Shown here: positions 23,226-37,102 of the stretch, piece after piece
Layout of the letters: each line of letters starts with the position of its first letter
Numbering within the stretch: position 1 is the first letter of the stretch
DNA from: Quercus robur
Lineage: Eukaryota; Streptophyta; Magnoliopsida; Fagales; Fagaceae
Length of the DNA stretch: 64,000 bases
Direction: 5' to 3'
NCBI RefSeq assembly: GCF_932294415.1
Contig: NC_065535.1
Location: 91,776,862 to 91,840,861 of the forward strand
Program-made: the position numbers and the translations under genes
The notes under the pieces: model-generated
What the model was told of the DNA's origin: nothing
The model's database searches: none
The model's input: the letters and a program-made list of their open reading frames with translations, nothing else

Positions 23226-24326
23226 TAGGGGTGTCAATTCGGGTTAGTGTATTGGTTTCATGTTGTGTCGAGGTAGGGGTATTCGACTAAATGGTTCAAC
23301 CCTAACCCAACCAATTTAATAATCGTATTATGATCTTTCAACCCTAACTCGACCTATTAATAAGACGGGTTGACCTAACCCAACCCATTTGACATGCTTG
23401 ATAAACGAGTTATGTTGGGTTGACATGAATGTAACACAATTCATTTCAACCTACATAATATTTAATATAACATCAATCTAGAAATAAATTTTTTTTTTTT
23501 TTTTTTTTACATCCCAAAAGTAGTGCATACATTTCAAGTCTTCAAATCACATTCAAAATAACATAGTTCAACAAAAATATAACATTTATCTAAAAATAAG
23601 TTATTTATACTCTAAAAGAAGTACATACACTTCAACCCAAATTCAAAATAACATAGTTTAACAAAAATAACGTAGTTTGACAAAAATATAATATCCTTGA
23701 AACTCGCCAAATGCTAAATATTAATATTGAAAGAATTGGAGCAAACAGTAGACTAATCCTAACTATAACTACGATTATCATCCACAGAGAGAGAGAGAGA
23801 GAGAGAGAGAGCAATAACCGGTTTGAGACTTTGAGTTTAAGAATTGAGCATGAGACTATAAGATAGTAGAGTGAGTAGTACGACTAAGATTTAAAAAAAA
23901 AAAATTAGATATTTATAAGAAGGTTTAGAGATTTAGGGTTTGTAGGGTTTAGAGATCTAGGATTTGTAAAGTTTCAATTTCCAATTATATTACTTGTAAG
24001 TTTTTGTAATTACTCATTTTTCTTTTTAAATTTAAAATACGTGTTGGATATAAAAGGTATTTGACAATTCTAAAATAAAATGAATATTTATTTGTTATAC
24101 AAGTTAAACAAATTGTGTTAAGTGAGTCATTTAGAGTTGATACAAATAAATTGGTGTGTCAAATGTGTCTATTGCGGGTTGACCCGCTTATGACATGTTT
24201 TTTATTGTGTTGCTTTCGAGTCGACTCGTTTATGACCCAAACCCATTAAGGCACAACCCTAACCTGCAAAAACCCATGTCAGGTTCGTGTCGTATTTGCG
24301 GGTTGGGTCGAACATTGACACCCCTA
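23226..24326. mobile_element. hAT-like non-autonomous element, 1.1 kb
   Basis: The ends taggggtgtcaa and ttgacacccct-a are 12 bp inverted repeats. The 8-base sequence gagccgac flanks both ends perfectly (23218-23225 and 24327-24334), the target duplication length of hAT elements. The interior holds many ggttgacctaacccaa-like and gacccaaaccc-like subrepeats, a GA run (23784-23812), and no transposase. Confidence 0.88.
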
Positions 24327-24334
24327 GAGCCGAC

Positions 24335-26498
24335 CTTAAACATCTACTATTGGACAATCTTCAACTTGTTTACAACCTTAGAAATAATCGGTAGTATCAT
24401 GCCTTTAGTGAAAGTTGACTATTTTTCTCATGGTTAGTAACAATATTTTGAAGGTTGTAACTCTTTAATTATGACATTTAAATTATTATTTTTCATTCAT
24501 ATCTTTTCGGTGTTTATTTATACGTTTATACTATTTAGTTTTTTACTACAAAATATATATATATATATATATATATAAGAAAATTCTAAAATCTCTAGAA
24601 TGAGTGAATAAAAATCTTTTTTGAAGAGGAGCAATATATTGTCTTAAAGACAACAGTTCAACATTTTTTTTTGAATGAATTCAGTTCCAAGACTCATCCA
24701 ATCCACGAGTGACTTGTGTCAAGAAAAAACAAAGGTTCTCAAGTGGGGAAAATGGATAAAAGAAAAGAAAGAATATTTGAAGGATAATAAAATATAGATA
24801 CGATTTTCTTTGTTGCAGTACATTAGATTTTTCTATCAAATTCAAAAATATAGTTGTTTTGAATTTAATTGCTATTAAAAAAGATAATAAGTTTTACTTC
24901 GTTGATTAATGCAATTATATGTTCGAAACTGGACTCAAAATCGGTTTGATAAAAGCCGTAAAATTGGCAGCTCAACCGATAAAAACTAGAAATCGAACTC
25001 ATTAATTTTTATTCTTTGACCATTCCAGTTTTTAAAACCATGGTCTTAAGGAAGTTTAAGTTGTCTTTAAAAAAAAAAAAAAAAAAGGAAAAAAAAAAAA
25101 AGAAAAAAGAAAAAAGAGAAAGAAAGAGAAAGAGTAGAGTTCTTTCTCTTCAAACTTTAAAAGGTTAAACGATGGCTAACTACGACGTACTAACGTAGCT
25201 GGCAATTACAGTGGGATGTTGAAGTTAGGCTTCATTAGTTCCATATGCCATGTACACTTTCAAAATTTCAGTACTTAGCAACTTTTAATCTCAACGAGAT
25301 TTTCCAAATAGAGATCGAATTTGAAATTTTGAATGAAGGAAGGATGTATATATACCAAGTTACCAAATAAGGATGCTTGACATTTTGGCCATTTTTCAAT
25401 TATTACTAATTGTTTTTATATTACAAATACTGAAATAGTCTCAAACATATGGGACATTTCAATTGCAATTTGACAATAATATCATACATATTTCACATTT
25501 GTAGAGGTCCATAATGAAGTTAAAGTAGATTTAAAATTGGAGGTTGAGCATAAATAAAACCACGAATGTTGACAACTTCGCAAGATGATTTATATTGATG
25601 GCTATTGGGACCTAGTTTGTGCAAAAACCATTAAATGGCTATGTCTGTTTAATTATGGTGAACTGGTCACCTCCTAGGCCTTTTGAGTTGTCTCATCTTA
25701 CTAAAATTGATTTGGTTCATCTCACTTATGCATTAAAAAAGGACATTAACAAGCAAGAATGTCAATACAGTGGGCACAAGCATGAATTATTGGTTGCTTT
25801 TTAGTAATAGAGGAAGTGGAGATTAGGGGCAGATCTGTAGGAGTTTGAATGCAACTTTTTGAAGAACTTGAGGAGGGCTAATTATGAGTCATGAAAGCTG
25901 TCTCACTGGCAAGTCGCAACTTTGGTTTTGTTTAGCATGAAATGAATTGTTCTTCTCATAAATGAAATTTGATATAGTACCCCACTTAATAATTTTTTCA
26001 TTAACTATGTTCCTTGAATTATTCACACATTAGCGGTGTAATAGTGACCACATTAACAAGCAAGTGTTCAACTTTATGTTCACCCATGCTAGTCCAACTA
26101 TGAGGCCTTAAATTGGAAAAATGATTTATTGTAATGGTGATACCCATGTCATGATTACACCTATGCTATCTCTTTTTCTTTTTCTTTTTCTTTTTCTTTT
26201 TATTTTTTTTTCTTTTTTCTTTTTCTTTAAATATAGACATGACTGAATTTCAATCTATGATATCTATTTCATAATAATTACTATTTATTATTAAACTAAG
26301 ATATAAGTCGGCTTTTGGTTATTAGTAGAATTCAAACTTAGGACCTCATATCTTATATTTGATGACAAATAAAAGACTTTGTTAGTTAAGCTAACAACCC
26401 CTTAAATTGAGACTATGTCAAAACTCAAAAGTAAGAGATTTATATATGTTTTCCAATGGTTTTTTAAAACTAGCAATTAACAATAGACTTTCAGCAAA

Positions 26499-26550
<52 letters not shown>

Positions 26551-29500
26551 CTGAGTCTAAGGCAATAAACACCCTATGCATCGGTCAATAATTGACTAAC
26601 AATAAAAGGATGAGGGTTCAAAAAAACTCCCTACAGCTACTTTCTCTTCACCAAAAGATCCGCCTAACAGTTTCCTTCATGATGAATATGTTGGAGCTAA
26701 CTTAGCTATCTAAAAAAACTGAATAAGTGACTTGCAATCAAAAATTAAAGAAAGACGCATTAATTCCAATGAAAAAAAAAACTATCATCTTTAATTGGGT
26801 TAGTAAGCTAAACGATAAATTTAAGATCTAGGACTGAAAAATTGATAATTCGCGATACGACCGATGAATATGACACAAACATGATAATGATGACACACAA
26901 TTAGCAGGTTAGGATTCAAACTTAACAGGTTTGTGTTAAATTCGGATCAACACAAATTGACTTGTTTGATAAATGTGTCAATTTGAGCTAGACACGCGAA
27001 ACCCATTTCGATCCATTTAACTAAGAGTCATTTAACAATTTACTTTTCAAAACCCTAGGCCTAGTTATATAAACTTACTTTCTCCTCTAAATTTTTTCTC
27101 TCCAAGCCACCTCTAAGTTTATGGTTGTAATTATATTTTAATTGGTGGAGATTTTGTTAGAATCTAGTTGTATTGTATACATGTTATATTATATGAGAAT
27201 TGCTTAAACAAGTTATTTATGTTAGGTAAACATGTTAATATGACTTATGAATCAAATTTGTTGTGCCAAGCTATGTCGACGTTAACACGGCTTATTTATC
27301 AAACAGGTTAAGCAAGTCATGTCATGTTACATGTTTAATAAACATGTGGTATTTGTGTCGACTAGTCGACATGACACAAATTCGACACGTGAACATACAT
27401 TGTCATCCTTACTTAAAATACAACTCAAACTGATGTAGCAATGACATTCAGCTCATACATTAAAGGTAAATTAATAGCATATGTGGATTTGGCACGAAAG
27501 GAAAAGTAGTCATTGCTCTTATCTCAAAAAATATATCGCATGAATTACCAAGAAAAAAAAAAAGGAAAGTTGAAATCTCAAATTTTCTTTTACCTTTCTT
27601 TTCTTTTTTTTTCTTTCATTAATGGACTAGATCTCACATGCAATGCAAGGCAACCCGAATCCAACTATGTTAAAAGTTTTCTGCTAAAAAAAAAAAAACA
27701 GAAGAAGAAGATAAAAATTTGATAAGAGGGTAAGACCCAAATCTAGCTGTCACTTGGTTTAATGTGGACGATTTATTTAAGAACATGAAAGGTACAAACT
27801 ACAAAACCTTTTTTTTTTTTTTCTTTTTAATAGTTCTTTTCTATTCTTCTTAACATAGTTATATTTTTATTAGTGAACAATTTATTGTTTATTACATTTC
27901 TAATGTTGAAGTTTCTCATTAGTGACATCATGAATAATGATGATGCTAGAATAACAGTTTCAACTCCTTTCCTTTTCAAAATTGTTGCAAGTAGCTAGTT
28001 GCTTTGCTAAAGAAATAAAGATCATTTACAGGATGTCGGGCATAGCAATCAATTGTATTTATGCCCAACATGGTGGAAAAGCTGTTCATGATCAATACTG
28101 AAAGGGTGTTTCTACCTAATTCAAATTCAATGTGCTTAATTAAAATGGGATACTGTATCTAGTATAGACAGATGGACCCTCCATTTCTAACTATGAAAGT
28201 TTGTGGTGGGTACAGTATAATAGAAATTTCAAAGCCAATCATTGGTTTTGATTGCAGTGGCCACCACATCTCATAGTTACATATGCCACCAACACCTTGT
28301 CGTGAAGAGGGATGGCATTGCAAATGCATATTGCTCTAACAATCATCACCTGTAAAGGGTCCATATACCCTAACCAGCACCACTTATTACGGGGTCCTAA
28401 AAAGCTCAAACTATCTATTTCCTTTTGCATCTTGTCTAAAATTCTAAAGGATGCTAATTTTTCTTACATTAAGGATTGGCATTCAAATTCTCCCAATTTT
28501 GAAAAGACTGTACAGTACCACTAAACTACGAATCTCTTAACACATTGTAGTCTAATTTGCTACTATTAAAAGCACGATTATGATTGTAGTCACAAATTTA
28601 AGGTACTCCTGCACTACAAGAATGCTTTGTACCCCTTGGGAATATAGGAAGATGGGAGTTGATGCATTAGGTGATGGCAATGGTAGTTTGTGTGTTTGGT
28701 GGGAGAGAGAGAGAGAGAGAGAGAATAATAAAAATTAAGATTAAAAAAATCATATTTAAATAAGAATATAGAAAAAATAGTAAGTTGTGTTTGTCACTAA
28801 AACAAAATAAGCATTCTTTTTTTCAACACTCGAGGAAACTGTTGTAATTAAAAAGACCTAATAATTTCATGTACTGTGTAACAACTTTAAATATATAATT
28901 TGACTAAAACTTTGTTAAGCTCGATGCTAATGCTCATTTGCTAATATGACAGATACTTCCTTGTCCATGTATATTGATCAATGTAACCTTTTCACGTTCT
29001 AACTTAATTCATTTTCTTCTTGATCAATATCAAGCTTGTTCATAAGTCACTTTATTAATTTATTCTTTTCTTATATATAAGAAAACAATGACTAAATTAA
29101 TTCTTCTACCCCTTCATAAATATATGCTAATAATTAATAAATTGTAGTTGGAGAGTTATTTAAGTTAATTAGATAGAATGATTTTCCTCTATGAACTTGG
29201 GAAAATTCGATTCACCAACCTTGTGGTGTTAAAAATCATATATAATTTTAACTATAAATAGACCATTTATATTTTAAATAAACTACAAATAATAATTTGA
29301 TATCTTATGAACTTATTGACGAGCTTTACATAATTTAATTCTGAGTCTATAATATATTTTTAGACATGTGTGTGTGTATATATATTTAAATTGAGCCTCT
29401 TGTAATCATGCATGCTCAAAGCTTATTTATGAATATATTGTTATGTTTGAACTTAATTTGTTTAATATTTGAGCCTAAACTTGGGATTGAACTTGACTTA

Positions 29501-30158
29501 TTTGTTAAGTAAATGTATATAAAGAAGTATTTCTCCGAGCTCAACTCAAACTATTCATGAACATGTCAATTTGTTTACTACCTTAATCAAAAAAATGAAA
29601 ATAAGAGATTCTTAAAAGATGATGATTTTAATTAGGTAATTTAAATTAACATAGTTTAATGCTATGTTTTACTCTAAAAGAAAACAAAATAAAAATATAT
29701 ATATTAAATTGATGATGTAGAACGTGACATGAAAATATATGAGATCTCAAAAGCTAGTTTCCTACCTGCCAAGAAAAGAAATTGAGGTAAATGAAAAATA
29801 GATACATCATTAAGGGAGAGGTTGCACTCTTCTCAGGAAACTTGTCTTCTCTCTATCTAACTTCTGAGTAGTGGAAAACAAACTTTGATGAGAAGAGAAA
29901 ATCCGAAAATCCATTTTTGTGAGGAATAAATTCATATTTTTAGTAACCTAAACTTTTTTGGACTAGTAATAATTTATCGAGTAATTTATTCATGATATAA
30001 GGAAACAAGGAGCTTTAAACTTAGAAAAGTACACATATATATGCTTCCAAGGCCTACCATGACATTACAAGTTCCAATAATTAATTTTTGGTTTTTGAAT
30101 TATGTAACTTCTTGACTTTCTTGCCAATACCAACCAAAAAATGCCAAAAATCGGCGAG
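24335..30158. other. 5.8 kb without a recognised gene
   Basis: AT-rich. Simple repeats: TA at about 24549-24577, A/G-rich at 25069-25135, CTTTTT-type at 26171-26228, AAT at about 26503-26548, GA at about 28706-28722. 26840-27400 contains diverged motifs of the 23226-24326 element (gacacaaattcgacacg, ttgtgtcgactag). Short frames at 25619, 27513 and 28239-28524 look fortuitous: no family resemblance, AT-rich codons. Confidence 0.5.
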
Positions 30159-31093
30159 CTATGCCACTCCTCTTCCCTTCCTTGAGTTTGACTTCACTGG
30201 CAGTATTCGAATTCTCTTAGCCACTCGTACAAAATCCCTATTCACACACGCACACAGAGTCAGAATAACACGAAACCGTCATATCGCAACCTTGTAGCTA
30301 AGACTACAATGGAAACTTAAATAAACTTATATGCTAAAAGTTTCAGGTCCAGTCCCGGAAAAAACCAAAGAAAATACAAAGAAGGGTAAGAAAACTAGTT
30401 ACAAACTAAATTTTGCAAAAGAAGAAGAAGAAGAAAAAAAGAGAGAGAAACTTGAAAACCCATATGCTTAAAAGGTCATGGAAAATAGTTCACCCCCAAT
30501 GGATCAATATGAGGCTAAAAAGAAAAAGAAAGAGTATAATCTTCTATCTGCTTTTAGTGTTTTACTTTGTACTATACCAATTACAGTATATATCATGGGT
30601 CTGATGCAATTAATAAGTATAAAGTAAAATACTCAGAATGGGACAGAGAATAAACGTACTTCCAATTAAGGTCACCGGCAAGAAGGAGATCATTTTCCAT
30701 GTCTTCATAAGCAATGAGATGACCAGGAATAGCATTAGACAGATCAAGATGATCAGTGCTCTCCGAACTAGCGACTCCATTAGTACTGTCACCAATATCC
30801 ACAAACATCTGCCTCAAGGCCTTAGCTAGGCTTTGGTAACTTGCATGCTTATGAAGACTGATGCGTTGGCAGATCGAACGGCCTTCGAGCACGACTGTCA
30901 CCGGTGGAACCACCGTGGAAACGAGATCATCATCATCCAGCCCTGCAGGGAATCCTTGAATAAGATTGTTGCTTTTAGGGTTTCCCATAGTGAAGGGTCC
31001 AGAAGAAGTGATTGGAGTTGCACCAACCATTAATCTCCTTTCTTGCCATCTTCTTTTCAATGAGTCTTGTCTTTGAGCAACAAAACTATTCAT
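30159..31093 (-). CDS. IAA33: Aux/IAA family protein, IAA33-type, two exons
   Basis: Exon 1 is 31093-30660 and exon 2 is 30237-30159, joined over a 422 bp GT-AG intron after GDLNW(K); 513 nt, 170 residues. The protein acts in auxin signalling in the nucleus. The C-terminal PB1 (domain III/IV) runs from about residue 65 to 158: VTVVLEGRSICQRISL, SYQSLAKALRQMF, the acidic OPCA segment AYEDMENDLLLAGDLNW (128-144), and DFVRVAKRIRILPVK in exon 2. The canonical degron (GWPPV) and the LxLxL repressor motif are absent, which is the known peculiarity of IAA33, so turnover through TIR1/AFB is not expected. Reading through the donor gives a false end (YVYSLSHS). The 5' flank holds a GA run (31232-31253), probably 5' UTR. 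Confidence 0.95.
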
Positions 31094-33650
31094 TTTGTTT
31101 TTTCTTTTTCGATAAAGTGTTTCTTCTCTGTCTCTTTATATTGATGGGAAATATGGATGAGTATGAGTTGTGTGCTTGCTGGGAGGAGATATAGATAAGA
31201 AGCTGAGATGGGTTTGGTTCTATGTGGGATTTAGGAGAGAGAGAGAGAGAGAGAGGTGAAGGAATTCAGTTGGGAAGCTAAGAAGAATTTGGTATTTGGT
31301 TGGACAGAGTCAGAGAGTACTATACCAGTAAGTGCAAATACTGTAAAGCTTTATGGGGGACAAGGGGTGTTTGTGTGTGTACGTAGTTATTTGGTGGAGA
31401 TATATAAATGAGATCGGTGCACGAGTGTGTGAGTGACAGAGAGAAATAAAAATGTAATATCTCACTTGTTCCACTTTATATTTCACTAATATCGTTAATA
31501 ATAATTAGTAAGTCATCCATGTGATGCACAGATTATTTTGTAATATTTTATATAAAACGATTTTAAAGAATGTTACACATATATTATAAAGTAAAAGTAA
31601 ACTAAATTAGAATAAAGAAACTTATACATTTTGAGATATTAAAAATTGGTTTAGTACTTTCACTACACTTTTGTAGCATTCTCAAGATAATATTAATTTA
31701 AAAAAAAAAAATCATGAAAACAAAAATAAATGCAAAAGAGTAACAGGTTCATGAAAATCAACTAATTTGTGTTGTGTTCATAGACTACATACTGTGAAAT
31801 GAAAGCATGTCCAACTCTCTTACTTTCTTCTACTCATTAATAGTGCGACATTAAGATATAGTGTAGATAAGTGTGTATGCATATATCTTATAGATAATTT
31901 AAAACCATGGTAGAATATGGTTTTACTTTGCGTACTAAATATTCTCTCTACTTATACACCCAAAACAAAAATTATCCAACCAAATTATCCAAACTTACAT
32001 CAATTTAAGCACCTAATTTAAAAAGAAAAAAAAATTATCCGTAGAGGTTTCGGCGGCTTGATGGTAATAGGAGGCTAGTATATATGACGGAAGTGGTGGT
32101 TAATAGTCCTTATTTATTTATTTTTGCTTTTGTTTTTAATACTAATATAATGGCTCAAGCAATTAATGAGATAATAGTAAAATAAGTTAATATGAAATTG
32201 TGGGTAACAATAAAAAAATGTTAAATATAAAATTAGAGCGCCATATAGTTGAACTCTATGCACTCTCACATGAAGTCTTTGCTTATATATATATATATAT
32301 ATTTTTTTTTTTTTTGATTGATTGATTTGTTACATTTTTTTTATTAATTTGATAAAGTAATCAAAATTTGTTTATTTTTTTTTATAAATAAAATCAGGCA
32401 TATGACATATTGTTGTTGATGGAAAATAAAATAAATCACCAAGACTCTAAGAGTGGGATCAATGACTTTTCCTCATATGAAAACAAATGTCACAAGCGTA
32501 GAGAGTCTAAAACCGCCCTACTCATCAAAAAAAAAAAAAAAAAAAGTCTAAAACCGCCCTAATGCTTTCCTTTTCCTTTTTCAAGGCTGCCATTTAATGG
32601 TCTCCGCATGATATATTGATAATTTGATGGTTGGGAGAGAACTTGAATCCTAATTGACATATTCATTAAAAACACTATAAGATAACAATTAAACAATTAA
32701 ACTTTTTGTATGTACAATGTGAATTACTCACTATCTATATATGGAGTAATATAGTAAATACCAAAACAAACTCTTTTGATCTTTTACCCTCTTACTCGAG
32801 AAATAATACAGTCCTCATGGTGAACTACGTCACTTGTCTACCATTCTACTAAAAGACTTCCGCTTATTTAAAGTTGCTGAGTCGGTAATCAGTTTTTGTT
32901 TAAAAAAAAAAAAATTGACTCAACAATTTTAAACAGATAAGAGTTTTTTAGTGGAATAATGGACCATGTCACTTGTCCACCATGAGAACTTTATAATTTC
33001 TCCTCTTACTCTATCTCTATTCTCCCCTTCTCGTTATGATCAAATGAATAAAGAGCACAAATAATATGAAAAGAGGAATGTTAAAATTAATTCTAATTTT
33101 ATTTTTTTAATATATAAATTAACATAGCAATGAATATAATTTATGCTATTTCAACCATATAATAAATTAATATTTGAAAGATTTTTTTATTGGTAACACA
33201 TTAATTTATAAAGACTATATAATCAAATCAAAACTTGATAAAAACTATAATCATAAGAAGTGAATGTCATAGCATTACTCTATAAAAAATTAGAGAAAAA
33301 TATTGGGAGGGAGAGTAAGTACTTTAGGTGGGAAGATAAAACAGGTACTACCTCTACAAGTTGGGAAATAAATTAAGGAGTGTGTGGGGGATGTTTGCTT
33401 GTGAATGCAAAAGCGAAAAGAGGGTGTGTCTTAAAACTTTGTTGTTTTATAATAGATATATTTTTTGCATTACGTAGGGTAGGTGTTGCTGTGAATGAAT
33501 AATAAATTAATAATAGACTACAATATTTTTGGGGATGGAGATAACAATTTACATGCGTGAAGAAAAAGCAATCGATTAAAATGAAAAATAATACTAAGAA
33601 TGATTAAATTAATAAGCAAATTACACAATCTTGTAAATTGAAATGCATGG
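31094..33650. other. Upstream region of IAA33 and AT-rich spacer
   Basis: No gene seen. 31094-31450 is the likely promoter and 5' UTR of IAA33. The rest is AT-rich with poly-A and TA runs (32286-32302), and a duplicated block gtctaaaaccgcccta at 32506 and 32547. Confidence 0.5.
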
Positions 33651-33786
33651 GCTAAGGTGACGACCGCGCTGCGTTCGCCGAACGGCTTGCTGCTTTGACT
33701 CTCAGATGGTCGGAACTAATTAAGTATTCACATTTTCTCAAATAATAATAAATATTCACATGCATGGGCACTTCCACTATTGATAT

Positions 33787-33945
33787 TTACAAATTTTTTT
33801 ATGATTTCTTGTCACAATTGTGATATGGTAGAGTACAAGTGGTAAAAAAAATTGTGGGTTTTGATATAAATGATAGCCAACACGTTATAATCTGTCACGT
33901 CAGAATTATGACAAGAAAATTGTGAAATAGTTTGTAAATTTGTGG
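33787..33945. mobile_element. Probable MITE with imperfect inverted ends
   Basis: The left part (tttacaaatttttttatgat, then ttcttgtcacaattgtg) is matched by the reverse complement of the right part (ccacaaatttacaaactatt, cacaattttcttgtca). About 40 bp arms, no coding capacity, target duplication not clear. Confidence 0.45.
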
Positions 33946-36900
33946 TTCTATAACCACTAAACTATTCTATATGTATAGGACTTAAGCCTTCGATCCAACT
34001 TTGTGCCCACTGTGAGGCCTCATGAGGACAGTGAAAAAGATTTGTTCACCATCACCAATCAACTAATTTGCTTTGCTTAAGTTTAATGGGGACAGTGAAA
34101 AAGATTTGATGGGATGTCTTTTTTGCAGAAATATATGTTCCTTTTGATCACCAGAAATAATTGACCCTATATACAAACCAAAACTCATTGCATATGGTAA
34201 TTTCCTTTGGTTTTGTTTACACCTCAACAAGAACAATAAAAATTTGTTACTCTATACAGTCCAAGGAAAGTTTATAAAATTAAGGGTCTAGAAAAGTTCT
34301 TCAAGAAGCTTATAGTCCTTTTAACAGATTTTACCAAATGGGTATTTTTTTTAATGTTAAAGTGGAAATTTGAAGTTTTTGGGAGAAATTTTTTTATAAA
34401 TATATTGTTCATGTCTAATTCAATCATACTGGCATTCAATCATATGATCATATTTTAATTGAGAAATAACCAAACTAGCTATTTTTAATTTGGTGAAGTG
34501 AGATTTCAAATTTCCAACTTGAATGCCTTCTAGATGACATCTTTTCTTCTCTCTCTACCTGCCTTGACCCTTTGAGTTCAAATGACATCATGAGCACCCG
34601 ATTAGTAATCCAAAAAGAATGCACCATAGCTCTGTGGCCAACCACAAGAAAGATTAAAATTAGAAGTTGGTAAGTAGAAAAGTAGAGGGAGAACAAAACA
34701 AAACAAAAAATGAGGGGGGGGGGGGGGGGGGGAAAGGCTATGGTACATTCCTTTTAGGTTAATAATCTGGTGCCCATGTCATTGTGATCTAAAAGGCTCG
34801 ATATGTTCATTCAATATGGCTATTGGTGAGTTAACTCGAATAAGAAGGAGAATTTAGATTCAAACCTCCCTCTAAAGAGATAAAAGAAGATGCATACAAA
34901 AAAAAAAGGGAGGTTTTGACACAAAGATATACCACGAACTCTATTAAAGAGTCGTAATAACTTTTAAGAGATGGTAGAACAAATTATATCACATACAAAC
35001 ACTCTCTTAAGTTATATCAAATAATTACATTTTTTTTTCTTTTTCTTTTTTTAAGGAACAAACATACATGCATGATTACACGATTTACACAAATCACTAT
35101 ACAAAGCTACGAAAGATAGCTTCTCAAAACGGGCAAGCACAAAAAAGGTAAAATACAGCTTTAGTCTCCATCTGAAACCTTGCAAATGACCATTGACTTC
35201 ATCAACACCTGAAAGCAAGCTCTTCTCCGCATGAGGATTGAGTTTGTCATAAGTTTCCGTCATTGGGATGCGATGGTCTGTGGGATTTCGTGTCTTTTGT
35301 CTTTCTAGAGCCAATAGATAAATTACATTGCTTAGGAACCAAGCATTTATACAAAATTTTATTATTCCTAATCACCAATAAGTAATTCTAAACTTCACCG
35401 GCCAACTGTACGAGGAACCCAAGTGTATAAAAATATGTTTATGTAATAGACTAATAGTTCTTGTGTAATATTGGGATTCAAATTGGGGAATGCATTTGGT
35501 GGCCTTGTCATTGACATGTAATAAATAATATGCTTTAACTAATAATTCAACTGATACTTCTTGATATTTCCAATTAAGACATTTAGATGATGTCTAAATT
35601 AGTGAAAACTGAATTATATAACTCAATTTTATTACCAAAAATTCAAAACATGTGGGACCTACAAAAAAAAAATGGTTGTTTGGCATAGTTTTCGAGTTAT
35701 TCTCATCACTCAAAATTCAAAAAATTTGAGTGAGTGATGGAAACCGGGAATACCATTTTGGTATTTTCAAATCATAAAATTTGAGTTTCAATAGCAACAT
35801 TGTTATTATGGTACATTGGTGGGGCCCAATAACAGTGTTGTCACGTCAGAAGTTATTACCATAGGCTTTGTTTCATTTCTTTTTCTTTGTTTCGTTTCTT
35901 TTTCATTCCAGACCTCTCTTTTTCACTCTTTCTCCTCTGCTACATTTCTTCTTATTTTTCACTTTACTCTTGCACAAGCCTCTCTCTTCCTCCTCTCACT
36001 TCTCTTCCTCTGAAAAATCTGGCGCATCCAAAGTTGCTATCAACCATTTTGTCACACACGGGTAAGGGTGTTACTATTCTGAACATGATAGTGAGGTGGG
36101 GTCCGCCATTTTGTCAAAAATTGGAGTTAAAGAGTGAGAGACACGGCTGAGTTTTGGAACCAAACACTTTGTTAAGAGATATTTGAGTTATAGTAGGGAT
36201 AGAGATATGAGTTACGGGTTATAAGTTTGAGTTATAGGTCTTGAGTTATGGGTTTTGAGCAATCCAAACAGGCTCTTAGGATTCAAATCCCCACACCCCC
36301 ACCTATTGATGTAAGAAGGGGGAAAAATAGAGAGACGAGAGAAGATGCCTAGTCAAAAATCACGATAGGCTTTACTGCTAGCAATAGAATTTTTCAATGA
36401 CGCTTGTCTGCTAGCATAGAATATTTCAGTGAAGCTTCAATCACAGCCGAGCTCACAAGCAGATAAACGTTCTGCTTCTGAGTAGGGTCTCTCTGCATAT
36501 TATTGATCCTTTGTGTATGCACGTTGGTATTGTTATTACTTACAGCAAGACCGATAGCATGCAAAGTTAAGGTTCATTTTCACACATCGATTAAATGAAT
36601 TTGGTTTTTTTTTTTAAATATCATCTTTTTGGAAACAAATTAGAAATCACATTTTCTTGCATTCCTACAAGCTCCCTTCATCCGTGATTTAATGCCACCT
36701 AGACTTGTTGATTGATAGAGTTTACTCAAAGATCCAAAGTATAAAATGAAGTGTTTGTAAAAACTTGACCTCATCTCCAAAAGTGGATATGTAAACCAAT
36801 TATTCCATATGTAGGAATTAAGAATTACACCAAAAATTAATGTCTCATATGATTCTCATTGTCATGAAATGATTTTAATGCAATGGAAGAAAAGTTACCA

Positions 36901-37102
36901 CAAAGTGAAATATTTTTTGCAGGCAATCAGAACCAACTTAGGGAACAATACATCTATGAGAGTCCTTTTATAAGGCATTGTTAGCATGAGCAATGGAACA
37001 TCCAGAAGACCTCTACATGGGATACAAGTACAATTAGGTGCCATGACTCGAAGAAGCAAAATAAAATACTGGAATCCTACTTAGGCCATTACTGAATCCT
37101 AC
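33946..37102. other. Spacer between IAA33 and SmF
   Basis: No gene supported. It includes a G run of 19 bases (34714-34732) and a CT-rich stretch at 35870-36010 that gives spurious frames. 35640-36260 shares motifs with the element at 602-1028 and ends with atccaaacaggctc followed by TTA. 36950-37102 is probably the 3' UTR of SmF. A minus-strand frame at 35051-35314 matches nothing I know. Confidence 0.5.

Noticed and set aside
26171..26548. CRISPR-like or satellite array
   Set aside because: Only simple microsatellites (CTTTTT and AAT); CRISPR arrays are not expected in a plant nuclear genome and no repeat-spacer pattern is present.
28021..28085. Possible PPR fragment (IYAQHG-like reading)
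   Set aside because: Only a few residues agree, no second repeat, and stops follow at once.
28239..28430. 63-codon minus-strand frame
   Set aside because: No domain, no splice partners and no neighbouring exons found; possibly chance or a gene fragment.
30610..30804. 64-codon frame overlapping IAA33 exon 1 in another frame
   Set aside because: Shadow of the Aux/IAA coding frame; its end runs into the intron.
35051..35314. 87-codon minus-strand frame
   Set aside because: Polar first half looks somewhat protein-like, but no family, promoter or further exon was recognised.
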